Shown: positions 51,273-61,145, numbered from the stretch's first letter. The stretch is 64,000 nt of DNA from Chryseobacterium culicis (GCF_900108365.1 NZ_FNWQ01000002.1:806001-870000), one strand, 5' to 3'. Notes: a model not told the origin generated them from the sequence alone. A program made the numbers and translations.

Positions 51273-51485
51273 TTTTTTGTATATCATTCAGAAAGATTAT
51301 GAATACCCCGTATTTTTGCTTTGCAAAAATCTCCCCCTTCAGCGAAGGGAATGTAGAAAATATTAACTGTTATTACTCGTTAAATGAGCTTTTTTACAAC
51401 CTTACACGTAAGAACAGTCAAGAAAACCATATCCAGCACTATAAAACGCGTAACACGTACCCCGAATCTCAAACTCTCCCATTCA

Positions 51486-52352
51486 CTATATATCCCCTCT
51501 CAATTTCTGCTGATATTCTGTAGGGGCAATTCCAATTACCTTTTTGAAAATATTGCTGAAAGAAGACAGGCTGTTGTACCCTACCATCATTGCTATTTCG
51601 TACATGTTGTATTTACCTTCCAGCATAAGCTCAAGCGAGCGCGTGATTCTTAAGGCTCTTAAAAAACGGATGTAATTCATGCCCAGAATCTCTTTAAATT
51701 TCCTGGAGAGGGTTCTTGTACTCATTCCGAATTCTTTTGCCGTAGATTCTATGGTGAGAGGCTTTTCGAGATTGGCATGAATGTATCTTGCAATCTTCAG
51801 TAAAGTTTCATCTTTGGGAAACGGATGCTGTATCGGAAATGCAAGGTGTTTATGCTTTTTTTCCTGTAAAACCCCTTTCAGTGCTTTGAGAAAAAAGTAT
51901 TGATGAGTATCATTTTTTGTAATTTTCCCATCCCACTCTTTCGTGTACAAAATCATCTCTCTCAGTAGATTATTCACAGAATAAATATTGATTTCATCAA
52001 AAAAGCCACTTTCACCTTTTTCTTTCTTAAAATAAAAATTGTATAAATCTACTTTAGGACTGGTAGAAAAAATGTAGTGAGGGGTTCCGGCGGGAATCCA
52101 CATAAAACATCTTGCAGGAAGATACCAGTGTCTCTGATCTGTAAAAACATGTACGATACCACCTTCTGCATAGACTAATTGCGCAGAGCTGTGATAATGA
52201 ATTTCTGTAGTTACATTTCCTTTAAGGACGTGATAGACATAAAATTCAGCGTCTTCTTCTTCTACGGCTGTAAAATGGCTGTTATTCATCCAATAAAGGT
52301 AAGAAAGAATTTTCAGATTGGCGTAAATGAGCAAATCTTTTTCTGTTTTCAC
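51486..52352 (-). CDS. AraC-family transcriptional regulator
   Basis: A 288-residue regulator with an N-terminal cupin-like sensing domain (about 25-120; HYHSSAQLVYAEGGIVHVF) and a C-terminal AraC double HTH (about 190-285; YIHANLEKPLTIESTAKEFG and AMMVGYNSLSSFSNIFKKVIGIAPTEYQ). The GTG at 52352 or the ATG at 52289 (MNNSHFTAVE) could be the start. It is divergent from the TolC gene by 75 bases and so is the obvious candidate regulator of the efflux genes. Confidence 0.88.
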   Translation of the reverse strand: MKTEKDLLIYANLKILSYLYWMNNSHFTAVEEEDAEFYVYHVLKGNVTTEIHYHSSAQLVYAEGGIVHVFTDQRHWYLPARCFMWIPAGTPHYIFSTSPKVDLYNFYFKKEKGESGFFDEINIYSVNNLLREMILYTKEWDGKITKNDTHQYFFLKALKGVLQEKKHKHLAFPIQHPFPKDETLLKIARYIHANLEKPLTIESTAKEFGMSTRTLSRKFKEILGMNYIRFLRALRITRSLELMLEGKYNMYEIAMMVGYNSLSSFSNIFKKVIGIAPTEYQQKLRGDI

Positions 52353-52377
52353 AAATAGGGTCTATAGCTCGTCATCG

Positions 52378-52385
52378 TAACTTTG
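52378..52385 (+). promoter_or_regulatory. Promoter -7 box for the efflux operon
   Basis: TAACTTTG, 41 bases before the TolC ATG, inside the shared AraC/TolC gap, where AraC-type control would act. Confidence 0.5.
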
Positions 52386-52426
52386 CTGCATCAAAATCAT
52401 TTTAGCAAAAATCCTTTAATTAATTT

Positions 52427-53761
52427 ATGAATATCATATTGAACGCATGCCGGTATCTGTGCATGGCGTTGTGCTTAGTATTGAGCAGCTTTTTACAGTC
52501 ACAGATGATAGATTACCAGCATCTCAGCTTACAGCAAGCCGTAGAGATTGGTCTGAAAAACAACAAAAACATACAGATAAGTCATCTGAAACAGGAAATG
52601 TCCGTTACCAAAGAGAAAGATCTCAAAATGGAAAAACTTCCGGACATCGAATTTCATACAAGCTACAACCAGGTAACAAACCTTTTTCAGCATCAGAATG
52701 GCGTTTTTAATAAAGCCACCAAATATGACATAATCAACGGAATGTATGACTTTACTTTATCTGCTTCTATTCCTGTCTATATGGGAGGAAAGATTAAAAA
52801 TACAGAGAAGAAAGCAGCCATTGATACGGAAATTTCTGCTTTAAGAACCCATATGGACGAGAGACAGCTTAAAATGTCTATTATCACTGCTTTTCTGCAG
52901 ATCCATCATTTAAAAGAACAGCAAAGCCTTATCAATGATAAAATGAAGGAGGACTCTGTTAACATTAAGCAGGTAAAAGCTTTAAAAGCTAATGGTGTTG
53001 TAACGGTAAATGAAGTCTTAAGAACATCACTGCAGCTTTCCAATCATAAAATGAGCTGGACAGAACTGGATAATGATATTCAGATTGCAGAACATAAACT
53101 GAAAACCATTCTTTCCCTTCCGGAAAACCAGGAGATGCATGTGAATACGGAAGATCTTATTTCCGACAAGGCAGAAATTCCTTACGTAGATGAGCTGACA
53201 CAAGTGGCTTTAACCAAGAATGAATCTGTAGAAATCACTCGTAAGAACCTTTCTTTAAAAGAACTGGACCAAAAAATTACCAAAGCGAATTATTTACCCA
53301 AAATTACAGCTGGGGGAGAATATTTTCTGAAATATCCCAATATGATGTTCTTCCCTCCTGAACCCTATGCCTACCGTTTGGGCATGGTGGGTATAAATCT
53401 TACCTATCCCATCGAAAATCTGTACAAAAACAAATATAAAATGCAGGAAGCGAGGGAAAATATTAATCTTGCCCACCTTCAGATCGAGGAAAATGAGGAA
53501 AACGTAAGACATAACGTATACGAAGCTTATAAAAAGTTTGAAGAAACAGACCAGAAGGTAAAAATTGCTGAAGAAGCCATTAACCAGGCGAAAGAAAACT
53601 ACCGTATTGTAAGAACAAAATACGCCAATAAACTAAGCCTTATCACTGAACTGATTGACGCCGATAATTCTTATCTGGAAGCTGAATCTAATCTTATTTC
53701 CGTAAAAATCAACAGACAACTTAAATATTACCAACTCCAATATACAATTGGAAACTTATAA
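52427..53761 (+). CDS. TolC-family outer membrane efflux protein
   Basis: A 444-residue exported protein (signal peptide about 1-25) with the long helical repeats of the TolC family: LSLQQAVEIGLKNNKNIQISHLKQEM near the N-terminus and NLAHLQIEENEENVRHNVYEAYKKFEETDQKVKIAEEAINQAKENYRIVRTKYA near the C-terminus. It forms the outer channel of the tripartite pump with the HlyD-like gene six bases downstream and the MFS gene beyond. Confidence 0.9.
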   Translation: MNIILNACRYLCMALCLVLSSFLQSQMIDYQHLSLQQAVEIGLKNNKNIQISHLKQEMSVTKEKDLKMEKLPDIEFHTSYNQVTNLFQHQNGVFNKATKYDIINGMYDFTLSASIPVYMGGKIKNTEKKAAIDTEISALRTHMDERQLKMSIITAFLQIHHLKEQQSLINDKMKEDSVNIKQVKALKANGVVTVNEVLRTSLQLSNHKMSWTELDNDIQIAEHKLKTILSLPENQEMHVNTEDLISDKAEIPYVDELTQVALTKNESVEITRKNLSLKELDQKITKANYLPKITAGGEYFLKYPNMMFFPPEPYAYRLGMVGINLTYPIENLYKNKYKMQEARENINLAHLQIEENEENVRHNVYEAYKKFEETDQKVKIAEEAINQAKENYRIVRTKYANKLSLITELIDADNSYLEAESNLISVKINRQLKYYQLQYTIGNL

Positions 53762-53766
53762 AAACT

Positions 53767-54813
53767 ATGGCACAGAAACAATTGACACAAAAGGAAAAAA
53801 GAATCAACAAGTCCATTACTTTACTGGCCTGGATCCTGATCATCAGCGGAATTACAGGAATGGTCAGCTTTTATCTTTTTTCAAGAAAAAATGTAACTAC
53901 TAATGATGCACAGATTGAGCAATATATAACCCCTGTATCCAGTAAGGTTTCAGGATTTATCAAATCCGTACATTTTAACGAAAATCAATTCGTACACAAA
54001 GGCGACACCTTACTCGTTATAGACAACAGAGAGTTTGTCAATCAGGTCCATATGGCAGAGGCTAATCTTCATGCCAATACAGCAACCATCAGCACCATTG
54101 AAAGCGGGGTGAGCACCAAAGAAAGTGATACTAAAATCATTGATGCCAAAATTGCTTCCGCAAAAATTGATATCTGGAAAACAGAACAGGATTATAAAAG
54201 ATATAAAAACCTTTTGGCTGAAGATGCTGCTACAGAACAGGAGTTTGAAAATGTAAAAGCATCTTATGAACAGTCAAAAGCTAATCTTTTGGCATTGGAA
54301 CAGCAGAAAAATGCAGTAAAGGCCGGCGCAAATGAACAGCAGACTAAAGTGGCTCCCGTAAAAAGCCAGATCCAGCAGAGTTCAGCAAGCCTCAGTAATG
54401 CGAAACTCTATCTTTCGTATACAGTGATTACCGCCCCCTATGACGGATGGGTAGGAAAAAAGACCATCCAGGAAGGACAGCTGATCAAAGAAGGCCAGGC
54501 CCTGGTTCAGATTGTCAGCAAAGAAAAATGGATCATAGCCAATTACAAAGAAACGCAGCTTGGACAGATTGATCAGAGCAAGGAAGTAATTATTACCGCA
54601 GATGCCTATCCCGATGTTGAGTTTAAAGGGAAAATACTCTCTGTTTCTCCTGCATCCGGATCTCAGTTTTCATTGGTAAAACCGGATAATGCAACCGGAA
54701 ATTTCGTGAAAATTGAGCAGCGATTTCCGGTGAAAATTATTCTTGACAACAACAAAAACAACGAAAAACTGCTTTCCGGAATGAATGTTCTGGTGAGCGC
54801 AAAGAAGATATGA
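53767..54813 (+). CDS. HlyD/EmrA-type membrane fusion protein
   Basis: A 348-residue periplasmic adaptor with one N-terminal membrane helix (about 18-40), two lipoyl-like barrel halves around a coiled-coil hairpin (VSGFIKSVHFNENQFVHKGDTLLVID, then TVITAPYDGWVGKKTIQEGQLIKEGQ) and a beta-barrel end. It links the TolC protein with the MFS pump. Six bases separate it from the TolC gene. The MFS gene lies 289 bases on, past repeats. Confidence 0.9.
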   Translation: MAQKQLTQKEKRINKSITLLAWILIISGITGMVSFYLFSRKNVTTNDAQIEQYITPVSSKVSGFIKSVHFNENQFVHKGDTLLVIDNREFVNQVHMAEANLHANTATISTIESGVSTKESDTKIIDAKIASAKIDIWKTEQDYKRYKNLLAEDAATEQEFENVKASYEQSKANLLALEQQKNAVKAGANEQQTKVAPVKSQIQQSSASLSNAKLYLSYTVITAPYDGWVGKKTIQEGQLIKEGQALVQIVSKEKWIIANYKETQLGQIDQSKEVIITADAYPDVEFKGKILSVSPASGSQFSLVKPDNATGNFVKIEQRFPVKIILDNNKNNEKLLSGMNVLVSAKKI

Positions 54814-54830
54814 GTTTGAGGGTTGGAGGG

Positions 54831-54854
54831 TTTTAGAGTTTTAGAGTTTTAGAG
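54831..54854. repeat. Three tandem copies of TTTTAGAG
   Basis: The octamer TTTTAGAG occurs three times in direct contact just past the HlyD stop. Confidence 0.8.
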
Positions 54855-54928
54855 TATAAAAATATCCGGCTTTATTATCATTTTCAAATTCTTCCATTTT
54901 CAAATTTTACAATTAAATTATTTTTTTA

Positions 54929-55031
54929 GCGAAAAGGCAAACTGCAAAATAGCGAATCTGCCAATTTTTTCTTACAGCATATTTGCCATTTTACCTTTAT
55001 TTGTTTACACCTTTGCCCTTTGTCTTTTCGC
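54929..55031. repeat. Imperfect inverted repeat in the HlyD-MFS gap
   Basis: Arms 54929-54948 (GCGAAAAGGCAAACTGCAAA) and 55012-55031 are inverted with 17 of 20 matching positions. Simple GCAAA/TTTGCC words recur between them. It resembles an intergenic repeat unit, like that at 20769-20849. Confidence 0.5.
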
Positions 55032-55102
55032 ATTTTTCACATCCGGTTCAATGGAAGGTTGTTTCATTTGCCGTTTCTCTTTAAGCTTAAGCTTACAAAA
55101 TT

Positions 55103-56665
55103 ATGCAACACAATACAGTTTATCATAAATGGGTACCACAATGGCTGAAACTGCCTCTTCTGATATTGGCATTGTTTCCCCACCTGATGTTGCTGTCGCT
55201 TTTACATTCAAACAGCGCCTTCACATCTTCTTTTATGGATGTAGATTCTGATGACATCCAGTATTTAATGATTTTGATGTATGGGACATTTGTGGTTACC
55301 CTTTTAGTTTTACAAAGATTTATGGCCTATTTCAGCGTCAAATATTACGTGCTGCTGATGGCTTCCGTTTCCGTCATTATCCTCTATGTTTTATCAGTCA
55401 CCAATGATTATCATGTTATATTGGTCATCCGATTTTTAGAAGGAATTTTCGGATTGCTGGAAGGAGCTATTTTCCTGCCTTTAATTATTGCTGAATTAAA
55501 AACAAAACATGCCAAGGTTCTGGCGTATCTCTTCATGTATACCATTATGCTGACCGGAGGGACCATTACCACTTCTCTTTTAAAATCAAGCATTGAAGAT
55601 TACGATTTTCAGCATATGATCCTGATGATGGTCTATTTTCATGTATTTGTACTGATCATTGGTATTGCTCTGTTCAACAGAAACAGATTCTTTCCCAAAA
55701 AACCTTTATACCAATTGGATATTACCAGCTGGTTTTTACTTTGGGTATGTATGCAGGCGGGAGGTTACGCTGTTATCTATGGGAAAAGACTGATGTGGTT
55801 CGAATCTGATACCATTATTATGTGTCTTTTTATTTTCCTTCTTTCAGGAGGCTTATTTATGCTCAAACAGAGAAACTCTAAGAGACCATTGTTTCATTTT
55901 GAGGTTTTCAGTTCAAAAAACGTGATTGCAGGCATGATTCTGTTTTTCATTTTTTATCTGATCCGCTCCGGACTAAACAATGTATACAGCATTATGGCTA
56001 CGGTATGGAAATGGCCTTGGGACTATATTGTAAATATCCAGTACTGGAATGTTGCAGGCACTCTTGTGGGTATAGTATTATCAGGTATCTGTCTTGTTCG
56101 GGGAGTATCCTCAAGAATTGTTTTTTTTACGGGATTCCTTTTACTGGCTATAGACTGCGCCTGGTTTACCTATACTTTTTATCCTGACACAACTCTTTCT
56201 ACTATTTGTCCCCCATTGTTTTTGCAGGGGGTCGCTCAGGGATTATTATTTACTCCCCTTGTATTCTTTCTGATTTCAGGTACTCCGGAAGAATATGTAT
56301 CCAATGCTACAGCGTTAGGAACTACCACCCGCTTCTGGACTACCGCTATAGGATATGCACTGATGCAGAACCTGATGTTATTTTTAACATTAAAACATTC
56401 TGATACACTCAGCGCCAGCTTTACAGATACCAATCCTGTATTTTACAGTCAGTGGAATCAGCTTTTCGGGGCTAATATTGCGAAACTCTCAGTTAATGAT
56501 TCTTTATCCATGACAGCAGGAGCTTTTAAAGCCAAAATAACGGCACAGTCTATCCTTCTTTCCAATATGGAAATTTTTACGGGATTGTTCTGGCTGGCAC
56601 TTACTACAGCAGTGGGTCTGCTCCTTTACCATCCTGTAAAAATAGCTGTAAGAAACATCATGTAA
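55103..56665 (+). CDS. MFS drug-efflux transporter (EmrB-like)
   Basis: A 520-residue protein with about 14 membrane segments, the DHA2/EmrB size, although the usual motifs are weak. The second half has the RSGLNNVYSIMATVWKWPWDYI and PPLFLQGVAQGLLFTPLVFFLISGTPEEY segments. Its place after TolC and HlyD-like genes suggests the inner-membrane pump of a tripartite system. It lies 289 bases from the HlyD gene, so it may have extra control. Confidence 0.8.
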   Translation: MQHNTVYHKWVPQWLKLPLLILALFPHLMLLSLLHSNSAFTSSFMDVDSDDIQYLMILMYGTFVVTLLVLQRFMAYFSVKYYVLLMASVSVIILYVLSVTNDYHVILVIRFLEGIFGLLEGAIFLPLIIAELKTKHAKVLAYLFMYTIMLTGGTITTSLLKSSIEDYDFQHMILMMVYFHVFVLIIGIALFNRNRFFPKKPLYQLDITSWFLLWVCMQAGGYAVIYGKRLMWFESDTIIMCLFIFLLSGGLFMLKQRNSKRPLFHFEVFSSKNVIAGMILFFIFYLIRSGLNNVYSIMATVWKWPWDYIVNIQYWNVAGTLVGIVLSGICLVRGVSSRIVFFTGFLLLAIDCAWFTYTFYPDTTLSTICPPLFLQGVAQGLLFTPLVFFLISGTPEEYVSNATALGTTTRFWTTAIGYALMQNLMLFLTLKHSDTLSASFTDTNPVFYSQWNQLFGANIAKLSVNDSLSMTAGAFKAKITAQSILLSNMEIFTGLFWLALTTAVGLLLYHPVKIAVRNIM

Positions 56666-56667
56666 AA

Positions 56668-57177
56668 TTATTCTCCCCAGAAAGACCACACATTTCCGTT
56701 AAAAACGGCAATCTGCTTTTTCTGGGTATCATAAACCATCATTCCGGCGGCAGGAGAAATAATATTGAGATAGGGAGACGCTACTTTCGGTAAAACCATA
56801 GCTTTATTACTGTCTTCAAGGACCAGAATTCCGGAAACAGACGAAGGGGTTCCTATGGAAACTTTTGAGTTGGTATTATCAGGTAAATTATTCTGCAGAC
56901 TTGTATCAGCAGTGCCCGTTGCATCAACGGAGAGGTCTTTCCAAAGATTGTTCTGATACACTTTCACCTTCATATCTGAAGTATCAAATATCAATGTTCC
57001 GTTCACCACATTCAGAATTCCTGAGGCGCTCTCTACCCACGGGAGAACAAGACCGCGGTTTTCATTTCCAAATTCAACGGATGACGATGCGGATTCTAAT
57101 GCTGTTTTTCCTATAGCAACCTGAGCATTAAAGCTTCCGGAAAGTATTAATATAAGAAGTGGGGCTATTTTTTTCAT
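56668..57177 (-). CDS. Secreted protein with two VLP/D-T modules
   Basis: A 169-residue exported protein with a signal peptide (MKKIAPLLILILSGSFNAQ). Two copies of a module are visible: RGLVLPWVESAS...GTLIFDTSDMKVKVYQNNLW (about 40-80) and KAMVLPKVASP...GMMVYDTQKKQIAVFNGNVW (about 128-166). Such modules occur in many Bacteroidetes secreted proteins. It starts 18 bases after the 560-residue neighbour and is presumably co-transcribed. Function is unknown. Confidence 0.75.
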   Translation of the reverse strand: MKKIAPLLILILSGSFNAQVAIGKTALESASSSVEFGNENRGLVLPWVESASGILNVVNGTLIFDTSDMKVKVYQNNLWKDLSVDATGTADTSLQNNLPDNTNSKVSIGTPSSVSGILVLEDSNKAMVLPKVASPYLNIISPAAGMMVYDTQKKQIAVFNGNVWSFWGE

Positions 57178-57195
57178 AATTAATCATGTTTTCTG

Positions 57196-58875
57196 TTAAT
57201 CCGGGCAGGTTTGGGTATTAAAGCATTTCCAGCCTGCGGCAGTTCCGTCAGTATTAACCTGCAGACAATTTTGTGTCGTATTATACACAAGCATCCCTTC
57301 TTTAAGATCCGCCAGCGGAATTGCTGCGACCTGAGCATCCGTAAGCCTGTTAAGAACAAACCCTTTATTCCGGGACTCCAATACAGCCCACGCTCCTTTT
57401 CTTATTCCCGGCCAGTTGTTTCCACCGCTATCCGCTCTGCTCAATGAGGTAATTCCAAAATCAGCAGAAAGTACCGTACCTGCTGTTACTGCAGGTTTAT
57501 AGCAAGGCACAATTCCTTGAATCGTAACTGTAACTGTTGCTGTATCACAATTTGACGGAGCAGCAGTCTGGCAGATCTGGTACACCAGTTGATAAGTGCC
57601 CGGAGGTGTTCCCGGAGCTGCAAGAATATGTCCATCAGCCGTATTCAGGGATATATTGGGATTTGAAGTAGATATCTGGGATAAAATGACATTGGAAAGG
57701 GTTGCCTGAGCTCCGCCATACGTTTCAAAATCGTTATCTAAAACAACTCCTGCAGAAGATCCTCCTGCCACAATAGTGTAGGCATCGTCTATTGCCATTG
57801 GTGGGAGATCACCGTTAATGGCAGGACAAAATCCCGGATTGATGATCAAAGGCGCACTACAACTGTTGTCAGAAGCACAATCATAGGTAACATTAGAAAG
57901 AAAACTTGGGTTACTGTTCATAAAAACCGTGCTTTGATCAGATATACCTGTCGTTCTTCTGAAATCGAGATTAGGGCCAATCACTACATTTCCTGTCTGA
58001 ATTGCATTCTGCAGTACCACATATCCTTTTTTTGCAGAGGATGACGGCCCCTGAATTGCTGCATTTCCTCCCTGAAACTGATTCAATGCCAATTCTCCTT
58101 CATTGTAAATAACGGCATCAGAGGGGGCATTATTCATATTTCCTGTAGAAGTAAAAAGTCCGAAATTGTAAATCTCACTGCTGCTTCCTGATAAATTGAT
58201 ATCTCCGCCTACCGTAAAGATTCCGGTATTAATAATTTTACCACCATTAATATTAAAGCCACTTTGAGATATGATCGTCCCACAGTTCACATAAACACTC
58301 TGTTCGGTATTTCCATAATTGCCACTGAGTAATATCAGCCCGCCCCCTTCATTTTTGAACAAAGTAGCTGCAGAGCTGCTCATATTGAGGTTTCCGTTAA
58401 TATTCAGATTTCCGTAATTATCAATCGTATTGGAAGTATTATCACCTAACTGTAAAACACCGAGGTCTATGACCCCTTCATTACTAATTGTATTAACCTG
58501 GCCGTTCATTGTCAGATTTCCATTTCCTCCTCCTACTGTTATGTTTCCTGTACTGTAAACATGTATATCAAGATCAGCAATACTTGTCAGCGCCTGGTTG
58601 AAATTCAGGGTTCCGTGTACTTCAAAGCTCAGCGGAGCATTGGCAACACCGCTTATGTTATTCTGAAACTGCAAGGTAACACCGGAGGCTATACAGATTT
58701 TCGAATTGGTCCCAAAAGTAGGATTGTTGAAAATCATATCCGAAGTAAAACATACCGTAGTATTATCCGGAAAATGATAATCAGGATCTGCAGGGTTCTG
58801 AATACTGCAGCTTGTACATTGCGCGTAAATGAAATAACAAAAAAATAGGGAGAACAGACAGAACAATTTTCTCAT
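57196..58875 (-). CDS. Large secreted protein: beta-helix, Ig-like domain and VLP/D-T module
   Basis: A 559-residue exported protein (ATG at 58875; signal peptide ending FIYAQ). Residues about 20-330 are a Gly/Asn-rich stretch with repeated 'N.G.....INGN', consistent with a beta-helix. Residues about 370-455 look like an Ig- or cadherin-like domain (AIDDAYTIVAG, VVLDNDFE, YQLVYQICQ). The end (KGFVLNRLTDAQVAAIPLADLKEGMLVYNT) carries one copy of the module seen twice in the downstream protein. No T9SS sorting domain is clear. It is probably exported surface or matrix protein; function unknown. Confidence 0.8.
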   Translation of the reverse strand: MRKLFCLFSLFFCYFIYAQCTSCSIQNPADPDYHFPDNTTVCFTSDMIFNNPTFGTNSKICIASGVTLQFQNNISGVANAPLSFEVHGTLNFNQALTSIADLDIHVYSTGNITVGGGNGNLTMNGQVNTISNEGVIDLGVLQLGDNTSNTIDNYGNLNINGNLNMSSSAATLFKNEGGGLILLSGNYGNTEQSVYVNCGTIISQSGFNINGGKIINTGIFTVGGDINLSGSSSEIYNFGLFTSTGNMNNAPSDAVIYNEGELALNQFQGGNAAIQGPSSSAKKGYVVLQNAIQTGNVVIGPNLDFRRTTGISDQSTVFMNSNPSFLSNVTYDCASDNSCSAPLIINPGFCPAINGDLPPMAIDDAYTIVAGGSSAGVVLDNDFETYGGAQATLSNVILSQISTSNPNISLNTADGHILAAPGTPPGTYQLVYQICQTAAPSNCDTATVTVTIQGIVPCYKPAVTAGTVLSADFGITSLSRADSGGNNWPGIRKGAWAVLESRNKGFVLNRLTDAQVAAIPLADLKEGMLVYNTTQNCLQVNTDGTAAGWKCFNTQTCPD

Positions 58876-59064
58876 TATCAAAATTTAAGTAAAATAAAAT
58901 TACAATATTTTTTATCACCATACAATGAATTTTCTAAAGTTTACTGTTCTATGATTAAAACTTAATAATATGTTTTTTTTAATTAAATTAATACCTCATT
59001 ATTATTACTAATTTCTTGGTCAATACGATCAGGAATATAAGAACGTTTAATATAAAAGTCGTCC

Positions 59065-60426
59065 ATGGAAATCGAAAATATTTTACAGAAGCAAAGGGAT
59101 TTTTACCAGACACAGCAAACCCACAGTCTTGCTTTCCGGAAAATGTATCTTGAAAAGCTTAAAAATCTTATTATTTCTAATGAGAATAAGCTGTATGAAG
59201 CGATACACAAGGATTTTGGGAAATCAAAATTCGATACTTTCACCACAGAATTATCCTTTATTCTGAATGATATCAATTACTATATCAAGAACTTAAAAAA
59301 GCTGTCTAAACCCAAAAAAGTAAGTACTAATCTTGTCAATCAATTGGGAACCAGTAAAATTTATGCGGATCCACTGGGTTGTGTGCTGGTCATCGGAGCG
59401 TGGAATTATCCTTATCAGCTATCGCTTTCTCCCGTTATTGCTGCGATGGCTGCGGGAAATTGCTGTATTCTAAAGCCCAGTGAAATTGCTGCCAATACCA
59501 TGAAAGCGATGGCCTCGCTCATCAACGAGAATTTCCCGCCGGAATATCTATATGTATACGAAGGGGGAATTGAGGAAACTACAGCTCTTTTACAATTAAG
59601 GTTTGACAAAATATTCTTTACAGGAAGTACAAAAGTTGGAAAGATCGTATATAAGGCCGCTGCGGAACATCTTACACCTGTAACCCTTGAATTGGGCGGA
59701 AAATCTCCGGCTATTGTTACGAAAAATGCCAATCTTGAAGTGGCAGCTAAAAGAATTGTTTGGGGAAAATTCCTCAATGCCGGGCAGACCTGTGTAGCAC
59801 CAGACTATCTTTTGGTGGAAGAAACCATTCAGGAGCAGTTTCTGGAAATGCTCCGCAAATACATCAAAGAATTCGGATATGAAAAAGATTCTGAGCAGTA
59901 TACAAGAATCATTAACCAAAGAAATTTTCAACGACTGGTACGGCTTCTTGATCAGGAAAAAATTTATTCCGGCGGCCAGTCTGATGAAGCAAAACTCTAC
60001 ATTGAACCCACCATACTGCATCATGTAGATTGGAATGACGAAATCATGCAGGAAGAAATTTTTGGTCCTCTCCTGCCGGTGATCAGCTTTCAGAATTACC
60101 ATGCAGCGCTTAACGCTGTTTTAGCTCTTGAAAAACCTCTGGCGGCTTATCTTTTCACCAATAATTCGGAAGAAAAAGAAAGTTTTACCCGCAAATTATC
60201 ATTTGGCGGAGGATGCATCAATGATACAGTGATGCACTTAAGCAATGATCATCTTCCTTTTGGAGGCGTAGGAAATTCAGGAACAGGAAATTATCACGGA
60301 AAATATGGCTTTGAGACCTTTTCACACCAGAAAGCTGTTCTTGATAAAACTACGTGGGGAGAACCGAATATCAAATATCCTCCCTATTCTGAAAAAAAGT
60401 TAAGCTGGATAAAGAAGCTGCTGTAA
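59065..60426 (+). CDS. Aldehyde dehydrogenase
   Basis: An NAD(P)-dependent enzyme oxidising an aldehyde to the acid, of the short (453-residue) type 3 aldehyde dehydrogenase kind. The catalytic pair is E209 in TLELGGKSP and C243 in NAGQTCVAPDYL; the oxyanion N is in WNYPYQLSL. Natural substrate is not evident; fatty or aromatic aldehydes are likely for this group. It is monocistronic with a bidirectional hairpin downstream. Confidence 0.93.
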   Translation: MEIENILQKQRDFYQTQQTHSLAFRKMYLEKLKNLIISNENKLYEAIHKDFGKSKFDTFTTELSFILNDINYYIKNLKKLSKPKKVSTNLVNQLGTSKIYADPLGCVLVIGAWNYPYQLSLSPVIAAMAAGNCCILKPSEIAANTMKAMASLINENFPPEYLYVYEGGIEETTALLQLRFDKIFFTGSTKVGKIVYKAAAEHLTPVTLELGGKSPAIVTKNANLEVAAKRIVWGKFLNAGQTCVAPDYLLVEETIQEQFLEMLRKYIKEFGYEKDSEQYTRIINQRNFQRLVRLLDQEKIYSGGQSDEAKLYIEPTILHHVDWNDEIMQEEIFGPLLPVISFQNYHAALNAVLALEKPLAAYLFTNNSEEKESFTRKLSFGGGCINDTVMHLSNDHLPFGGVGNSGTGNYHGKYGFETFSHQKAVLDKTTWGEPNIKYPPYSEKKLSWIKKLL

Positions 60427-60468
60427 ATGCAGCCCATCATGTTTTCAAAAATGCTGCGCCACAAAATA

Positions 60469-60500
60469 AAAAAACTGCCTCATTTCCGAAGCAGTTTTTT
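60469..60500. terminator. Bidirectional terminator between converging genes
   Basis: AAAAAACTGC pairs with GCAGTTTTTT around a 12-base loop, with A and T runs on both sides; it serves the aldehyde dehydrogenase and the thioredoxin-like gene. Confidence 0.75.
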
Positions 60501-60508
60501 TATTGTTT

Positions 60509-61081
60509 TTATCCTTTTTCAGGAGCCCAGGTTGTAAAAAATTCCTTTACTTTATCTTTACTGTACCCTTTTCCCTCTTCCAGGACATCACTTTGCTGAA
60601 CTTTGATCATTTTTCCATCCTTATCTAAAATGATGAATACCGGATATCCAAATTTTTCACCCGGATTACCATATTGGGCAAAAACCTTTTCATTCTTATT
60701 CTCTGGAGAATAGTTCAGATGGTAGTATACATAGTTTTTATCTGCCAGCTCCTTTAGCTCAGGAGTGGTCTGTACAAAATTATTAAAACGAAGACACCAG
60801 ATACACCAGTTTCCACCAGCCTGGATCATTACATTCTTACCCTCCTTTTTGGCCTGAGCAACTAATCTGCTGATATCAGCCTGGGCATCCGCTTTCGGAT
60901 CATAGGGCTTAGGAAGCTTAGCTTTTTCTTCTGCTGCTTTTTTCTTGGCATCAAGATCTTTCTGTTCCGCCGGTACTGCAAGAGCTGGTTTTTGTTTTTC
61001 TTTATCGGTTGAATTCTTTACATCCTGTGAAAAAGCTAAAGTACTTAATCCCAGGAAAGCGAATATTGTCAATTTTTTCAT
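60509..61081 (-). CDS. Thioredoxin-like exported protein
   Basis: A 190-residue exported protein (signal peptide MKKLTIFAFLGLSTLAFSQ) with a Lys/Ala-rich stretch (about 25-58) and a thioredoxin fold carrying CxxC, C93-I-W-C96 in GNWCIWCLRF, followed by VYYHLNYSPENKNE and YPVFIILDKDGK. It likely acts as a periplasmic thiol-disulfide reductase or isomerase; partner unknown. Confidence 0.87.
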   Translation of the reverse strand: MKKLTIFAFLGLSTLAFSQDVKNSTDKEKQKPALAVPAEQKDLDAKKKAAEEKAKLPKPYDPKADAQADISRLVAQAKKEGKNVMIQAGGNWCIWCLRFNNFVQTTPELKELADKNYVYYHLNYSPENKNEKVFAQYGNPGEKFGYPVFIILDKDGKMIKVQQSDVLEEGKGYSKDKVKEFFTTWAPEKG

Positions 61082-61145
61082 AACATAAAAGTAAAAAAAT
61101 ATTACATATCCTTCAGCAAAAATAGAACCATAATTTTATTATCAC

